A stretch of 9,860 bases of DNA from Betaproteobacteria bacterium SG8_40 (GCA_001304425.1 LJTS01000081.1:1-9860), one strand, 5' to 3'; positions 1 to 6,701 are shown, counted from the stretch's first letter. Notes: generated by a model not told the origin, from the letters alone. A program made the numbers and translations.

Positions 1-556
1 CCCGTGCCGGCGCACCGAACAGGGCCTGCACCGCACCGCGATCAGATGCATCGAGATCCTGCGCGCCCGCCAGTGCCGCGACGATTGCCGGACCGGACAT
101 ACCGAGCCGCGCAGTTTCGATCGCGCCCCTAACCTGGCACAGCATCGCCAGCATGCTGGCGCCGCCGAAGCAATCGCGTTCCATCATCGCGACCATTGGC
201 ACGCCGGCAAGCCGTGCGTCGAGGGCGGCCCGGTAAAGCCTGCGGAATGCGCCAAGTCCGGCCAAGCCGGCATCCAGCCGCGCGCCTGCCGAATCGAGTA
301 CCAGAACAATCGGGATACGGTCCTCACGGCTGCGCAGCAGAAGCCCCGCCAATCGTTCGCTCTCGTCGACGCCGAACGAGCCGCCGGCGACCGCGCGATT
401 GGTCAATGCGGCGCGCAGCGTACGCCCTTCGCATCGCCCCTCGGCCAGGGTCAACGCACCGGCTGATTCAATCGGTCCTGCGCTGCCATCGTCAAACAGT
501 GCCCGAGCGCGGGCCTCTATCTCCGGAGCAGGAGAAACTCGCGTCGAATCAGACAC
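1..556 (-). CDS. mdcD: MdcD-like carboxyltransferase subunit (malonate decarboxylase beta-type), 5' part, runs off left edge
   Basis: The frame is open from a GTG at 556 to the window edge (185 codons) and continues beyond it, so the C-terminus is missing. It resembles MdcD, the beta subunit of biotin-independent malonate decarboxylase. In that complex MdcD and MdcE form a crotonase-fold pair that decarboxylates malonyl-thioester on the ACP subunit in the cytoplasm. Visible family landmarks, numbered from this GTG, are ARARALFDDGS (15-25), DSAGAR (88-93, where MdcD usually has ETGGVR), DCFGG (128-132, usually GCFGG), ARLGMSGP (149-156, usually ARLGLNGP) and LDASDR (168-173). The N-terminal part is shorter than I recall for MdcD, lacking most of the stretch before the first beta strands. 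The start is uncertain: GTG 556 and GTG 559 both overlap the end of the upstream hydrolase gene, TTG 571 is also in frame, and none has a well-placed ribosome binding site. An MdcE-like partner would be expected just left of the window. It could instead be a divergent carboxyltransferase with another acyl substrate. Confidence 0.65.
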   Translation of the reverse strand, partial: MSDSTRVSPAPEIEARARALFDDGSAGPIESAGALTLAEGRCEGRTLRAALTNRAVAGGSFGVDESERLAGLLLRSREDRIPIVLVLDSAGARLDAGLAGLGAFRRLYRAALDARLAGVPMVAMMERDCFGGASMLAMLCQVRGAIETARLGMSGPAIVAALAGAQDLDASDRGAVQALFGAPAR

Positions 557-1679
557 CACACCAGTCAGCAATGACCTGTTCGTAAAGACTCACCGAAGAC
601 GTGACGCGATCAATGACGCAGTACTCATCCGTCTGGTGCGCCATTTGCGGCTCTCCGGGCCCCAGAATAACCGTCGGCGGATTGCCGTATGCCGGCGTCA
701 GTGCCGCAGCATCGGTGAAATAGGTCGCCACTTTCGGTTCCGGGCGTGCTCCGAGATAGGGTTGCGTGATATCAAACAGCCGTTGAATCCACGCCTGGTC
801 GGGTTCACTGTAGACGGCTTCGAGATCGATGATGGTTTCGAGATCAACCTCGCCGCCGAGTTGTTTTTGCAGCGCCGCCCGAATCGCATCGTGGCGCGAT
901 GTCGGGACGCTGCGAATATCGATTTCGATAGCCGCTTCGTCGGGGACCGAGTTGATGTTCAGCCCGCCACGCACGGTACCGACGTTGAGCGTCGCCTGTC
1001 CCATCAGTTCGTGCGGCGGATTGTCGAAACGAAAATTCTCCAGCGCCGTAATAGCGCGGGCTGCCTTGTAAACCGCATTGTCGCCACGTTCCGGCATCGA
1101 GCCATGGGCTGTCACGCCATGCGTTTTTGCACATAACCAGAAGGCGCCCTTGTGTCCTACGTACGGATAGTTCGAGGTTGGTTCGCCCACCAGTACCGCA
1201 CCGGCACGGCCAAGCGCTCCCTGGCGGCGGACCAGGTCGAAAGCGCCATCGCAGCCGACTTCCTCACCCGCGGTGATCACCAGCTCGAGACCGGGCGAGC
1301 GATCGAGCCGGGCGGCCAGTGAAACTGTCGCTGCCACGAACGCCGCAACCCCGCATTTCATGTCGCTGGTGCCGCGCCCATAAAGACGGCCATCGTCGGT
1401 TTCGCCGGCAAACGGGTCTTTGCGCCAGCGCGCAGCGCCGAGCGGCACCGTGTCGATATGCCCGGTCAGGCACAATGGCGCCTTGTCACCGCTGCCGCCG
1501 ATGCGCGCAACCAGGCTGGCGCGTTTGTCGCCAAGCTTGTGATAGGCAACGGTGCAGCCTGCCGATTCGAGCAGGGACCCCAGTACCCGTGCACACGATT
1601 CCTCGTTGCCGGGCGGATTGATCGTATTCATGCGTACGATCTGTTTCGTCAACTCCACTGCATCGACCGGTTTGGCCAT
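549..1679 (-). CDS. M20-family zinc hydrolase (ArgE/DapE/carboxypeptidase-like)
   Basis: A complete 376-residue cytoplasmic metallohydrolase of the M20 family, which cleaves amide bonds of N-acyl amino acids or small peptides using two zinc ions. The metal and catalytic residues are all present: GHIDTVP (H74, D76), GRGTSDMK (D106, bridging), GEEVG (E139 general base, E140), GEPT (E166) and AHQTDEY (H348). H192 in TAHGSMP lies in the dimerisation domain and is the residue that reaches into the partner's active site in this family. The length matches DapE and ArgE. The start is ATG 1679, with an AAGGAAG ribosome binding site at 1692-1686, six bases upstream. It follows livF by 67 nt and its stop overlaps the next gene's start. 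No arginine or lysine biosynthesis genes are near, so an ArgE or DapE housekeeping role is not supported. A catabolic deacylase acting on the compound imported by the adjacent transporter is an inference. Substrate specificity cannot be assigned. Confidence 0.9.
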   Translation of the reverse strand: MAKPVDAVELTKQIVRMNTINPPGNEESCARVLGSLLESAGCTVAYHKLGDKRASLVARIGGSGDKAPLCLTGHIDTVPLGAARWRKDPFAGETDDGRLYGRGTSDMKCGVAAFVAATVSLAARLDRSPGLELVITAGEEVGCDGAFDLVRRQGALGRAGAVLVGEPTSNYPYVGHKGAFWLCAKTHGVTAHGSMPERGDNAVYKAARAITALENFRFDNPPHELMGQATLNVGTVRGGLNINSVPDEAAIEIDIRSVPTSRHDAIRAALQKQLGGEVDLETIIDLEAVYSEPDQAWIQRLFDITQPYLGARPEPKVATYFTDAAALTPAYGNPPTVILGPGEPQMAHQTDEYCVIDRVTSSVSLYEQVIADWCGV

Positions 1680-1724
1680 TTCAGTCTTCCTTTCTCAGTG
1701 CCTCGCCCATCCGGTCTGACAGTC

Positions 1725-1737
1725 CATACCGGGTATG
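1725..1737. repeat. Short perfect palindrome between livF and the M20 gene
   Basis: CATACC, one central G, then GGTATG: a perfect 6+1+6 inverted repeat in the only sizeable gap within the transporter-hydrolase gene series. It lies 46 nt upstream of the hydrolase ATG. No U-tract follows on the minus strand, so it is not an intrinsic terminator. It could be a small operator, an RNA hairpin or chance. Confidence 0.3.
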
Positions 1738-1746
1738 ACGTGCGCT

Positions 1747-2460
1747 TCAGCTGCCGAAGTATGCAGCGCGCACTTCCTCATTGTCTCGCAACTGCGCGGC
1801 ATCGCCTTGCGCAACGATTCGTCCCTGCGACAACACGTAGCCGCGATGCGCGATGGCCAGCGTCTGGCGCACATTCTGTTCGACCAGCAGCACGGTCACA
1901 CCCAGCTCGTTGATGCGCTGGATCACCTTGAAATTTTCCTTGACGAACAATGGCGACAGGCCCAGAGAGGGTTCGTCGACGATCAACAACTTTGGCCCGC
2001 TCATCAAACCCCTGCCAATCGACAGCATCGCCTGCTCGCCGCCCGACATGGTGCCTGCAAGTTGTTCCGCGCGCTCGTGCAAACGCGGAAAAATGGCGAA
2101 AACTTCCTCAAGGCGTTTTTCAACCGCCTGGCGATTGGTATCCGTATAGGAACCGACCCTGAGGTTCTCCATCACGCTCATGCGGGGGAAAACCCGCCGG
2201 CCTTCCGGAATACAGGTCACCCCGAGCGCGGCGATACGGTGGGTCGGCTCATGCGTAATATCCGCAGCACCGAAACGAATGCGCCCGCTGCGTGCCGGCG
2301 TCAGGCCCAGAATGGCCCGAATCAGCGTTGTCTTTCCAGCACCGTTGGACCCAAGCAAACAGGTGATCTGCCCCTCGGGAACGTGCAAGGAAACTCCGCT
2401 GAGAACATCGGCCTGGTCGTACCCGCTGACGATGTTCTCGATCACCAATTCCATGCTCAC
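1747..2460 (-). CDS. livF: Branched-chain-type ABC importer ATPase, LivF-like
   Basis: A 237-residue nucleotide-binding subunit of the HAAT (LivFGHMJ) importer family, which hydrolyses ATP at the inner membrane as a dimer with the LivG-like protein. Visible motifs are Walker A GSNGAGKT (37-44), the LivF-style Q-loop IPEGR (84-88), signature MSGGEQ (138-143), Walker B LLIVDEPSLGL (158-168, catalytic E163) and LVEQN (192-196). In the last motif Q195 takes the place of the switch histidine, which is normal for LivF. The C-terminus ends in AAYFGS, close to the AYLG tail typical of the family. The start is taken as GTG 2460 because a strong GGAGAGGA ribosome site lies 7 nt upstream, inside the last livG codons. 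ATG 2454 is the alternative and would remove only two residues. The gap to the livG stop is 3 nt, implying translational coupling. Confidence 0.93.
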   Translation of the reverse strand: MSMELVIENIVSGYDQADVLSGVSLHVPEGQITCLLGSNGAGKTTLIRAILGLTPARSGRIRFGAADITHEPTHRIAALGVTCIPEGRRVFPRMSVMENLRVGSYTDTNRQAVEKRLEEVFAIFPRLHERAEQLAGTMSGGEQAMLSIGRGLMSGPKLLIVDEPSLGLSPLFVKENFKVIQRINELGVTVLLVEQNVRQTLAIAHRGYVLSQGRIVAQGDAAQLRDNEEVRAAYFGS

Positions 2461-2463
2461 CGC

Positions 2464-3240
2464 TCAGTCCTCTCCGAGGTAGGCAGTACGAACGTCGCTG
2501 TTACTGGCAACTTCGCGATAGCTGCCCTCTGCAATTTTCTCACCGTAATTGAGCACCACGCAGCGGTCTGTAACCCGCTCGATCACGCCCATCTCGTGCT
2601 CGATCAGCACAATGGCGAGGCCGGGCATGCGCTCGCGCGATGCCAGCAAATCGTCCATCAGCGCGCGTGTTTCTTCATGGGTCATGCCTGCTGACGGTTC
2701 GTCCAGCAGCAGTATCTTCGGCTCGCTGATCAATGCGCGGCAAACCTCGACCCGGCGCCGGTCAATCATGGTCAGTTGTGATACCGGATCGAAAAGACGC
2801 GACGCCAGAGGCGCACTGAACTGCTCGAGCAGCAAGCGGCTCTTGGCGACGTTTTCCTCGATCTCGTTTTTGAGACGCTGGCGCGCGAACAGGTTGGCAA
2901 TGATTCCGTGGCTCAGATTCCGATGGTTTCCGATCATCAGGTTGTCGAACACCGACAACGAGGACGCGAGCCGCAAGCGCTGGAAAGTCCGGGTAATGCC
3001 CGCGTCATATATCTGCTGGGGCGGCAGGCCGGTGATGTCTTTTCCTGACAGGGCTACCTGTCCTGATGCGGGAGCGTAAATACCGGTAAGTGCATTGAAG
3101 AAGGTGGTCTTGCCCGAGCCGTTGGGGCCGATGAGACCGACGAATTCACCCGCACTAAGTCGAAACTGCAATGCATCCAGCGCGGTGAGCCCGCCGAAGC
3201 GTACCGTCAGTCCGTCAACCACGAGTTCCGGGCCACTCAT
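2464..3240 (-). CDS. livG: Branched-chain-type ABC importer ATPase, LivG-like
   Basis: The second ATPase of the importer, 258 residues from ATG 3240. Motifs: Walker A GPNGSGKT (38-45), Q-loop TRTFQ with Q87, Walker B ILLLDEPSAG (176-185, catalytic E181), and a proper switch histidine in IEHEM (H205). The extra helical segment after the Q-loop (about 88-130) and the AYLGED C-terminus are typical of LivG. The ABC signature is unusual: where LivG proteins generally read LAYGQQRRLEIA, this one reads LTMIDRRRVEVC (156-167), so the LSGGQ-like glycines and glutamine are gone while the following arginines and glutamate remain. The ATG overlaps the livM stop as TGATG, and GGGG lies 6 nt upstream. A GTG at 3252 is in frame but is less favoured. 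Function as an ATPase partner of LivF is expected from context. Confidence 0.93.
   Translation of the reverse strand: MSGPELVVDGLTVRFGGLTALDALQFRLSAGEFVGLIGPNGSGKTTFFNALTGIYAPASGQVALSGKDITGLPPQQIYDAGITRTFQRLRLASSLSVFDNLMIGNHRNLSHGIIANLFARQRLKNEIEENVAKSRLLLEQFSAPLASRLFDPVSQLTMIDRRRVEVCRALISEPKILLLDEPSAGMTHEETRALMDDLLASRERMPGLAIVLIEHEMGVIERVTDRCVVLNYGEKIAEGSYREVASNSDVRTAYLGED
2468..2475 (-). promoter_or_regulatory. Ribosome binding site of livF inside the livG 3' end
   Basis: GGAGAGGA on the minus strand, encoding the last Gly-Glu-Asp codons of livG, sits 7 nt before GTG 2460 and 13 nt before ATG 2454. The spacing favours the GTG as the livF start and ties livF translation to livG termination. 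Confidence 0.6.
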
Positions 3241-4394
3241 CAGCGGCCCCACCCGGCAAAGTACTCACGCATTCTCCGCGGCAACAGACCTTCCGGCCGG
3301 AAACGCAAAATCAGAATCACCAGCACCGCAAACAACAACAACCGGTACTCCTGAATGACCTGTAGTTTTTCCGGTAAAACAACCACCAGCAGCGCTGCCG
3401 GAAGAACGCCAAGCGGATTGCCGCTGCCGCCCAGCAGAACGATCGAAACGAGCAGCAGGGAGTCACCGAAATTGAAACTGGCAGGCGCGATGAATCCGGA
3501 CATCATCGCGTATACCCCGCCTGCGACCCCGGCCAGACAGTTGCCCGCGGTAAACGCGAAAATCTTCCAGCGCGGCAGGTCGATTCCGAAAGACGCGGCC
3601 GCTGTTTCGTCGGTGCGCACCGCGTCGAGGTTCAAGCCGAGCCATGAACGTTCCAGCCGCTTGATCAGGGCGTAGGCTCCGGCTGCGAGCAGCAATGCAA
3701 CGACGGCATAGGACGCATAAAAGGAAACGGCGCCGAGCGGCCCCAGCGAAATATTGTCGTTGAGTGACCAGCCGAACACCTGCATGCCCGGTACCTTGAG
3801 ACCCTGCGGCCCGCCCAACAGGTCGTTTACTTCGAGGAAGGTGCGAAAGAGGATGCCGAAAGCGATGGTTACCAGGGCCGCGTAATGCCCTCGCGTTCTG
3901 AGCATGGGAAGAATCAGCAACGAACCGATAAGCCCGGCGACGAGTCCCGATATGACAATGACGAGCAGATGCGGAAGCGCACTGTGCAGGGACAAGACGG
4001 CCGCGGTGTAGGCGCCGATTCCGAAGAAGGCGATGCCGGCAAAGTTGACAATGCCCGCATATCCGAATTGCAACGTCAGGCCGAGGCAGATGGTGACATA
4101 CAGACACACCGTCGCGAGCATCAGCAAGGCGAAATGCTCATTGCGCAGTAAAACGATAACCAGCAGTGCGGCAAGCACGTTGACCATTATCGTCGTACGC
4201 GGATGATCGGAAGCAGCCAATTCGACACGCCGCAATAAGCCAAAGCGAGCCGACGAGAAAAGCACTGCAATCAGGCCAACGGCAAGCAGGACGATCTCCC
4301 ACTGCTGCTCGAGATAAAGAAAAAGGAAGACGAACATGGCTGCAGCCAGCGCGGTGACTATGACCGGCCAATAGCCGCGGCGGTTGCTCTTCAT
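3240..4394 (-). CDS. livM: Branched-chain-type ABC importer permease, LivM-like
   Basis: An inner-membrane permease of the HAAT importer, 384 residues from ATG 4394. The LivM core is clear: LGLTLQFGYAGIVNFAGIAF (about 104-123), the GGPQGLKVPG loop (194-203), and the cytoplasmic EAA-type coupling helix region around TDETAAASFGIDLPRWK (271-287). The C-terminus RFRPEGLLP (374-382) is characteristic. Two or three extra hydrophobic segments precede the core (about 9-28, 33-49, 68-83); long N-termini also occur in some known LivM proteins. The chosen ATG lies 4 nt after the livH stop, without a clear ribosome site, so reinitiation after livH is likely. In-frame GTG 4406 and TTG 4427 would overlap livH and add 4 or 11 polar residues; they are less likely. 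It pairs with LivH to form the translocation channel. Confidence 0.92.
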   Translation of the reverse strand: MKSNRRGYWPVIVTALAAAMFVFLFLYLEQQWEIVLLAVGLIAVLFSSARFGLLRRVELAASDHPRTTIMVNVLAALLVIVLLRNEHFALLMLATVCLYVTICLGLTLQFGYAGIVNFAGIAFFGIGAYTAAVLSLHSALPHLLVIVISGLVAGLIGSLLILPMLRTRGHYAALVTIAFGILFRTFLEVNDLLGGPQGLKVPGMQVFGWSLNDNISLGPLGAVSFYASYAVVALLLAAGAYALIKRLERSWLGLNLDAVRTDETAAASFGIDLPRWKIFAFTAGNCLAGVAGGVYAMMSGFIAPASFNFGDSLLLVSIVLLGGSGNPLGVLPAALLVVVLPEKLQVIQEYRLLLFAVLVILILRFRPEGLLPRRMREYFAGWGR

Positions 4395-4398
4395 CGGC

Positions 4399-5316
4399 TC
4401 AGACACGTTCGGCCGACTTGTCCGCAAGAAGCCCGGTCGGTTTCCAGGCCATCAGCACGATAATGCAGGCGAACGCGAAAACATCCTTATAGGCCGGCAC
4501 CGAAAACCATACCGCGCCGATTGTTTGCAACGCCGCAAACAGAAAGCCGCCAATTATCGCGCCATAGAGGCTACCCAGACCGCCGACGACCGCGGCGCTG
4601 AAGCCGATCACGCCGAGCAAGAGGCCCATGCCGAAATTGACTTCGCTGTAGTAAAGGCCATTGGTAATTCCTGCCAGCGCCGCCAGCGCGGATCCGAGCG
4701 CAAAAGTCATCAGCACGACGCGCTCGAAATTTATTCCCATGAGGCGTGCCGTTTCCGGGTCCTGCGCGACGGCGCGTATCGCCAGCCCTATGCGAGTGCG
4801 CTGAATCAGCAGGTGTACCGCGACAATCGCACCGAGTCCGAGGACGATCAACAATACGCTGTCGAGCCGCAGTTCGAGGTTCCCGATGGTCATCGCTGCG
4901 TCCGGCAACAGTTGCGGAAACGGTTTTGGATTCGAACCGTTGGGATAGAACAGACGCACCGCTTCTCGCAAGGCAAGCCCGAACATGAGCGTGATCAACA
5001 GCGTGTTGAGTGGCGGTGCGTTGCGCAGAGGCAGAATCAGCAGCTTTGCCAGTAGCGCGCCGAGTATTGCCATTGCAGCGATGCCCATCACAGTGATGAC
5101 GATGGCGGCAAACATCCCATCGCTGACGCCAAGCAACTCTAGACCGGCATAGGTCGCCAGAGCGGTGAAAGCACCTGCCATCACCACGTCGCCGTGGGAG
5201 AACTTGATGACGTCCAGCACGCCGAAGAACAAGGTGAACCCAACCGCCACCATGGCGTAGATCACGCCGAGCACGATGCCGTTCAGCAGGTATTGCGCAA
5301 TGAATCCGGGATCCAT
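4399..5316 (-). CDS. livH: Branched-chain-type ABC importer permease, LivH-like
   Basis: The first permease of the importer, 305 residues, close to the usual LivH length (about 290-310). It begins with the typical N-terminal helix YLLNGIVLGVIYAMVAVGFTL and the VIKFSHGD segment (36-43; many LivH proteins read INFAHGD here). The coupling-helix region is AVAQDPETARLMGIN (182-196), followed by the conserved LAALAGI segment and GGLGSLYGAIIGG (245-257). Hydrophobic stretches throughout fit about eight membrane helices. The C-terminus ends just after WKPTGLLADK, the standard LivH ending. The start is ATG 5316; AGG lies only 2 nt upstream, closer than ideal. It follows the binding-protein gene by 26 nt and is followed by livM after 4 nt, consistent with one transcript. 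Confidence 0.94.
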   Translation of the reverse strand: MDPGFIAQYLLNGIVLGVIYAMVAVGFTLFFGVLDVIKFSHGDVVMAGAFTALATYAGLELLGVSDGMFAAIVITVMGIAAMAILGALLAKLLILPLRNAPPLNTLLITLMFGLALREAVRLFYPNGSNPKPFPQLLPDAAMTIGNLELRLDSVLLIVLGLGAIVAVHLLIQRTRIGLAIRAVAQDPETARLMGINFERVVLMTFALGSALAALAGITNGLYYSEVNFGMGLLLGVIGFSAAVVGGLGSLYGAIIGGFLFAALQTIGAVWFSVPAYKDVFAFACIIVLMAWKPTGLLADKSAERV

Positions 5317-5342
5317 GTCCTGGCGTCGTCAGTCTTTGGCTT

Positions 5343-6500
5343 TCAGCGCCCCGACAGGCGACGCTTTCCCTCGGCGTATTCGCTTTGCTCCCACACGACC
5401 CATTTTCCGTCCTGGATGACGTAGCGGGTTATCAGGGCGACGGTGTTCTGGCCATTATCATCGAAGGAAATCGACCCGACAATCGAATCGTAGTTGCGCG
5501 TCGCGTTCAGCGCCTGCATCACGGCCTTGCGGTCGGGACCGACTTTTTCGATCGTATCGATGATCAGCTGAGTCGCCGCGAAGGCAAACGCGCCGTAAGC
5601 TTCCGGCGGTTCGCCAAACCCCTGCTGATTGTACTTCGCGATGAAACCTTCCCCGCCCGGCAGATTTTCCACCGGCGCACCTTCTCGGAAAGCAATGACA
5701 CCCTCTGACAAAGGCCCGAGCCCCTCAATAAAGGCGTCGGAAACGATCCCGGACGTACCCTGGAACACGGCATCGATGCCGAGCTTTTCCATCTGTGAGC
5801 GCAGGCGCACACCGGTGGGGGCCAAGCCGCCGAAATAAATGACGTCGGGATTGAGTTCCTTGACCTTGGTGAGTTCGGCGTTGAAGTCCTGCTGGTCGGC
5901 GCTCACGCCGAATGTCCCGAGAATTCTCCCGCCTTTGGCGACGAGATATTTCGAGAAATAACGGTTGTGACCTTTTCCGTAATCAGTGGTGTCATGAATA
6001 ATGACCCACGTCTTGTATCCCTTATCGAGCATGAACTCGGCGGCGACTTCATTCTGGTTGATCATCGTGCCGTTGACGCGATGCACCTCCTTGTAATCGT
6101 TGCCGTAGGTAATTTCGGGTAAAACCGCGCCCCACACGATAACCGGCAAACCGAACTTGTGGTAAACGTCGACAGTTCCCATGGCCACCGCTGAGCAGTA
6201 ATGGGTAACGCCGGCAATTACGTGCTTGTCCGCTGCAACCTTCGTCGCCACCTGCACGCCGATGTTCGGCTTGCACTCGTCGTCCAGCGTTACCAGTTCG
6301 TATGCATAGTTGCCTGAAGAGCTGGCGTTGTGCAGGCTGACTGCAAGCTGCGCTGAATTACGTCCGCCCAGACCATTTGCAGACACGCCACCGGTGAGCG
6401 GTCCGATGAAAGCGATCTTGACGGTGTCCTTTTCCGATGAACATCCGGCATAGGCAAAGGTCAGCAAGATGATTGTCAGGATTGCCCAATTCAGTTTCAT
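5343..6500 (-). CDS. Periplasmic solute-binding lipoprotein of the LivJ/LivK type
   Basis: A 385-residue type I periplasmic binding protein that delivers ligand to the LivHM permease. Residues 1-19 form a hydrophobic signal, with C20 in AYAGCSS as a likely lipidation site, although tyrosine at -3 is unusual. The mature start DTVKIAFIGPLTGG is typical of the family. C76 (DDECKPN) and C102 (HYCSA) align with the conserved LivJ disulfide pair. Other landmarks are HDTTDYGKG (169-177), the DVIYFGG strand (219-225) and SISFDDNGQ near the C-terminus. Ligand contacts of LivJ are not kept: GATNPE becomes GAVLPE (124-129), GGYYP becomes GGLAP (224-228) and GPEG becomes GTSG (248-251). A ligand other than a plain L-amino acid is therefore likely. 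ATG 6500 has a GAGG site 6 nt upstream. It opens the operon, after the atp terminator. Confidence 0.92.
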   Translation of the reverse strand: MKLNWAILTIILLTFAYAGCSSEKDTVKIAFIGPLTGGVSANGLGGRNSAQLAVSLHNASSSGNYAYELVTLDDECKPNIGVQVATKVAADKHVIAGVTHYCSAVAMGTVDVYHKFGLPVIVWGAVLPEITYGNDYKEVHRVNGTMINQNEVAAEFMLDKGYKTWVIIHDTTDYGKGHNRYFSKYLVAKGGRILGTFGVSADQQDFNAELTKVKELNPDVIYFGGLAPTGVRLRSQMEKLGIDAVFQGTSGIVSDAFIEGLGPLSEGVIAFREGAPVENLPGGEGFIAKYNQQGFGEPPEAYGAFAFAATQLIIDTIEKVGPDRKAVMQALNATRNYDSIVGSISFDDNGQNTVALITRYVIQDGKWVVWEQSEYAEGKRRLSGR

Positions 6501-6617
6501 AGCGGCCTCAGTAAATAGGAATCTTCACACGTGAGCAGTCTTTGCAGAAACAGCGCGGCTGCCGCGCCCGTACGCAGCGACAAGGCAGCCACCCAATTGT
6601 GACGGATACGCGCAAAC
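6501..6617 (-). other. Leader/promoter region of the transporter operon
   Basis: This stretch lies between the atp terminator and the binding-protein ATG and should hold the promoter of the transporter operon. I see no convincing -35/-10 pair at proper spacing. The visible structure is a perfect hairpin (GCGCGG, loop CTG, CCGCGC at 6553-6567) without a U-tract, a CACGTG hexamer at 6528-6533, and the GAGG ribosome site at 6509-6506. Confidence 0.4.
6553..6567. repeat. GC-rich perfect hairpin in the leader of the binding-protein gene
   Basis: Six-base arms GCGCGG and CCGCGC with a 3-nt spacer, located about 50 nt upstream of the binding-protein ATG. If transcribed it would form a very stable small stem. 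No run of T follows on either strand, so it is not a canonical terminator. Its role is unknown and chance is possible in this GC-rich DNA. Confidence 0.35.
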
Positions 6618-6649
6618 AAAAAAAGAGCAGCGATGATGCTGCTCTTTTT
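6618..6649 (-). terminator. Intrinsic terminator of the atp operon, symmetrical
   Basis: Perfect 12-bp inverted repeat: AAAAAGAGCAGC (6620-6631), 6-nt loop (6632-6637), GCTGCTCTTTTT (6638-6649). On the minus strand the stem is followed by seven T residues (complement of 6624-6618), the classic form, 52 nt after the atpC stop. It also has five T on the plus strand, so it could work in both directions, although no plus-strand gene is seen. Confidence 0.93.
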
Positions 6650-6701
6650 CGCTTACTGCGCCTCCGGAAGGCACAGATTAATGCAATCTGCCCCGGTGAA
6701 T

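Noticed and set aside
399..1136. Plus-strand open frame (about 245 codons) opposite the M20 gene and the MdcD-like gene
   Set aside because: Its sequence is arginine-rich and low in recognisable motifs, and the opposite strand carries complete M20 metal-binding residues.
1735..2694. Long plus-strand open frame (about 319 codons) opposite livF and livG
   Set aside because: It is antisense to two genes with full ABC motifs, has no recognisable domain, and long antisense frames are common in GC-rich coding DNA.
4395..4427. Earlier livM starts at TTG 4427 or GTG 4406
   Set aside because: They would add a short polar extension overlapping livH by up to 29 nt; ATG 4394 placed 4 nt after the livH stop is the simpler coupled start.
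6572..6592. Possible sigma-54 promoter (GG-N10-GC spacing) upstream of the binding-protein gene
   Set aside because: Only the GG and GC dinucleotides match. The -12 element lacks TTGC, and no activator site is visible, so the match is within chance.
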